From positions 478,411 through 542,410 of the forward strand of contig NZ_JAGGPU010000006.1 of NCBI RefSeq assembly GCF_018613605.1: a DNA stretch of 64,000 nt, written 5' to 3'. Origin of the DNA: Pedobacter sp. ISL-64. Lineage in GTDB: Bacteria > Bacteroidota > Bacteroidia > Sphingobacteriales > Sphingobacteriaceae. Each line of letters starts with the position of its first letter. Position 1 is the first letter of the stretch. Made by a program: the position numbers and the translations under genes. The notes beneath the pieces were generated by a model. The model was not told the origin of the DNA. It saw only the letters and a program-made list of their open reading frames with translations, and made no database searches. Of the stretch, positions 63,287 through 64,000 are shown one piece after another.

Positions 63287-64000
63287 GGTAAGCGTATTAT
63301 GGATAATGACCAGGGTAAAGTGTCTAACAAAACATCCAATCCTTTTCTTTCTACATGTAAATTATAATTGCCATCCTTAAAAATTAAACTTCCATTCCGT
63401 ATTAAAAATGTTTGTGTCAAACCTTCTATCGAAGTGGAACCTAATTTTGTCCAATGTTTAATCGCCGTTGCTTTTAATTCTGCACTCTGCTTTAATTCTT
63501 CTTCCGTAAATGTGATCTCGTTGAGTTTTATTACTACTTCCGGATCTGCCCCGCACAATATTTTGTTAAAAATCAAACTGCTTTCATCTTTAGGCATTTC
63601 GTTATAAACTAAATAATGCAAATACACTATTGCTTTATGCCTGTACAGTTCATCAATAAACTGATTGGCATTAAGCAATTGCAAAACATTAAATAAATTT
63701 TTAAAATATGGATACAAAATAATCAGACCTGCATTTTCGATCAGAATAGATGCATTATCCAGTACTTTATTTTGCTTTATCATACTCCTTTTACTTACTT
63801 CCTCTTCTATAATTAATTCAGGTTTGGGCAATGCTTTGCTCTTTGTAATTGCTGCTAGTAATTTATTAAAACGTTGAAGCACAAGTTTTTCTTTTTTGAG
63901 CTTAACGGCAACAATACTGAACTCAATGCAATCAACTAAAGCCGCTTTTAACGATGGTTTATACTGCACGAGCGAGAAAAGCCAAAGTCCAAAATCATCC
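63253..64000 (-). CDS. Contractile injection system tape-measure protein, C-terminal part (cut by window edge)
   Basis: The minus-strand frame is open to the window edge (upstream codons read DDFGLWLFSLVQYKP), so the GTG near 63969 need not be the start. The C-terminal signature of the CIS_TMP family (Afp14-like) is present: ENAGLIILYPYFKNLFNVL, HKAIVYLHYLVYNEMPKDE, FNKILCGADPE, KHWTKLGSTSIEGLTQTFL and LDTLPWSLSIIRLPWN. Tape-measure proteins set the length of the contractile tube. The remaining structural genes (sheath, tube, baseplate) must lie beyond the window. Overlap with the ATPase gene suggests coupled translation. Confidence 0.85.
   Translation of the reverse strand, partial: DDFGLWLFSLVQYKPSLKAALVDCIEFSIVAVKLKKEKLVLQRFNKLLAAITKSKALPKPELIIEEEVSKRSMIKQNKVLDNASILIENAGLIILYPYFKNLFNVLQLLNANQFIDELYRHKAIVYLHYLVYNEMPKDESSLIFNKILCGADPEVVIKLNEITFTEEELKQSAELKATAIKHWTKLGSTSIEGLTQTFLIRNGSLIFKDGNYNLHVERKGLDVLLDTLPWSLSIIRLPWNNYLINLNW

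Overview
The window looks like chromosome of a Bacteroidota species, most likely Sphingobacteriaceae (Pedobacter-like). This is an inference from AT-rich DNA, few Shine-Dalgarno sites, several TAnnTTTG-type -7 promoter boxes, and gene content: polysaccharide-degrading glycosidases, large secreted beta-rich proteins, a TPR histidine kinase with a LytTR regulator, alpha-2-macroglobulin with PBP1C, and a contractile injection cluster of the Bacteroidota type. No 16S gene is present, so the genus is not proven.

Layout. 1-1.9 kb: the tail of a HAD-type hydrolase, a SnoaL-like protein and a phytanoyl-CoA-dioxygenase-like enzyme. 2.2-15.1 kb (minus): a four-gene envelope operon (collagen-like lipoprotein, outer-membrane-type protein, 2427-residue secreted protein, FnIII-type secreted protein) ending in a clear terminator. 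15.4-19.1 kb: an AraC regulator and a LytTR/TPR-kinase two-component pair. 20.3-25.3 kb (minus): GH31 and GH3 enzymes that together fit removal of xylose and glucose from xyloglucan-type oligosaccharides. 27.2-31.9 kb: an accessory island next to tRNA-Arg(UCU), with a membrane-anchored HerA-like ATPase, small unknown genes and a 5'-truncated RadC/JAB gene. 32.9-38.2 kb: a glucuronate operon (GH2 beta-glucuronidase, mannonate oxidoreductase, mannonate dehydratase) with a divergent LacI regulator and a perfect palindromic operator candidate. 38.3-46.9 kb: divergent MFS/MarR pair, metallo-hydrolase, aquaporin, glutathione peroxidase, topoisomerase I and small genes. 47.1-55.9 kb: alpha-2-macroglobulin and pbpC, normally neighbours, here separated by a REP-associated transposase with its palindromes. 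56.0-57.0 kb: an amidase-SH3 gene split by a -1 frame change. 57.0-64.0 kb (minus): the end of an extracellular contractile injection system (eCIS) operon: tape-measure protein (cut by the window edge), AAA+ ATPase, a 1325-residue DUF4157 protein and a leucine-rich-repeat protein.

The most notable item is the DUF4157 protein. It joins an eCIS core domain to a phospholipase-A2-like CxxHDxC motif and a C-terminal nucleotidyltransferase-like motif, and carries four Cys-pair repeats near its N-terminus. It reads as a candidate multi-toxin cargo of the injection system. Other leads are the HerA island (possible defence locus), the collagen-like surface operon, and a family of palindromic intergenic elements with the same layout but different stems, including one compensatory base change between copies.
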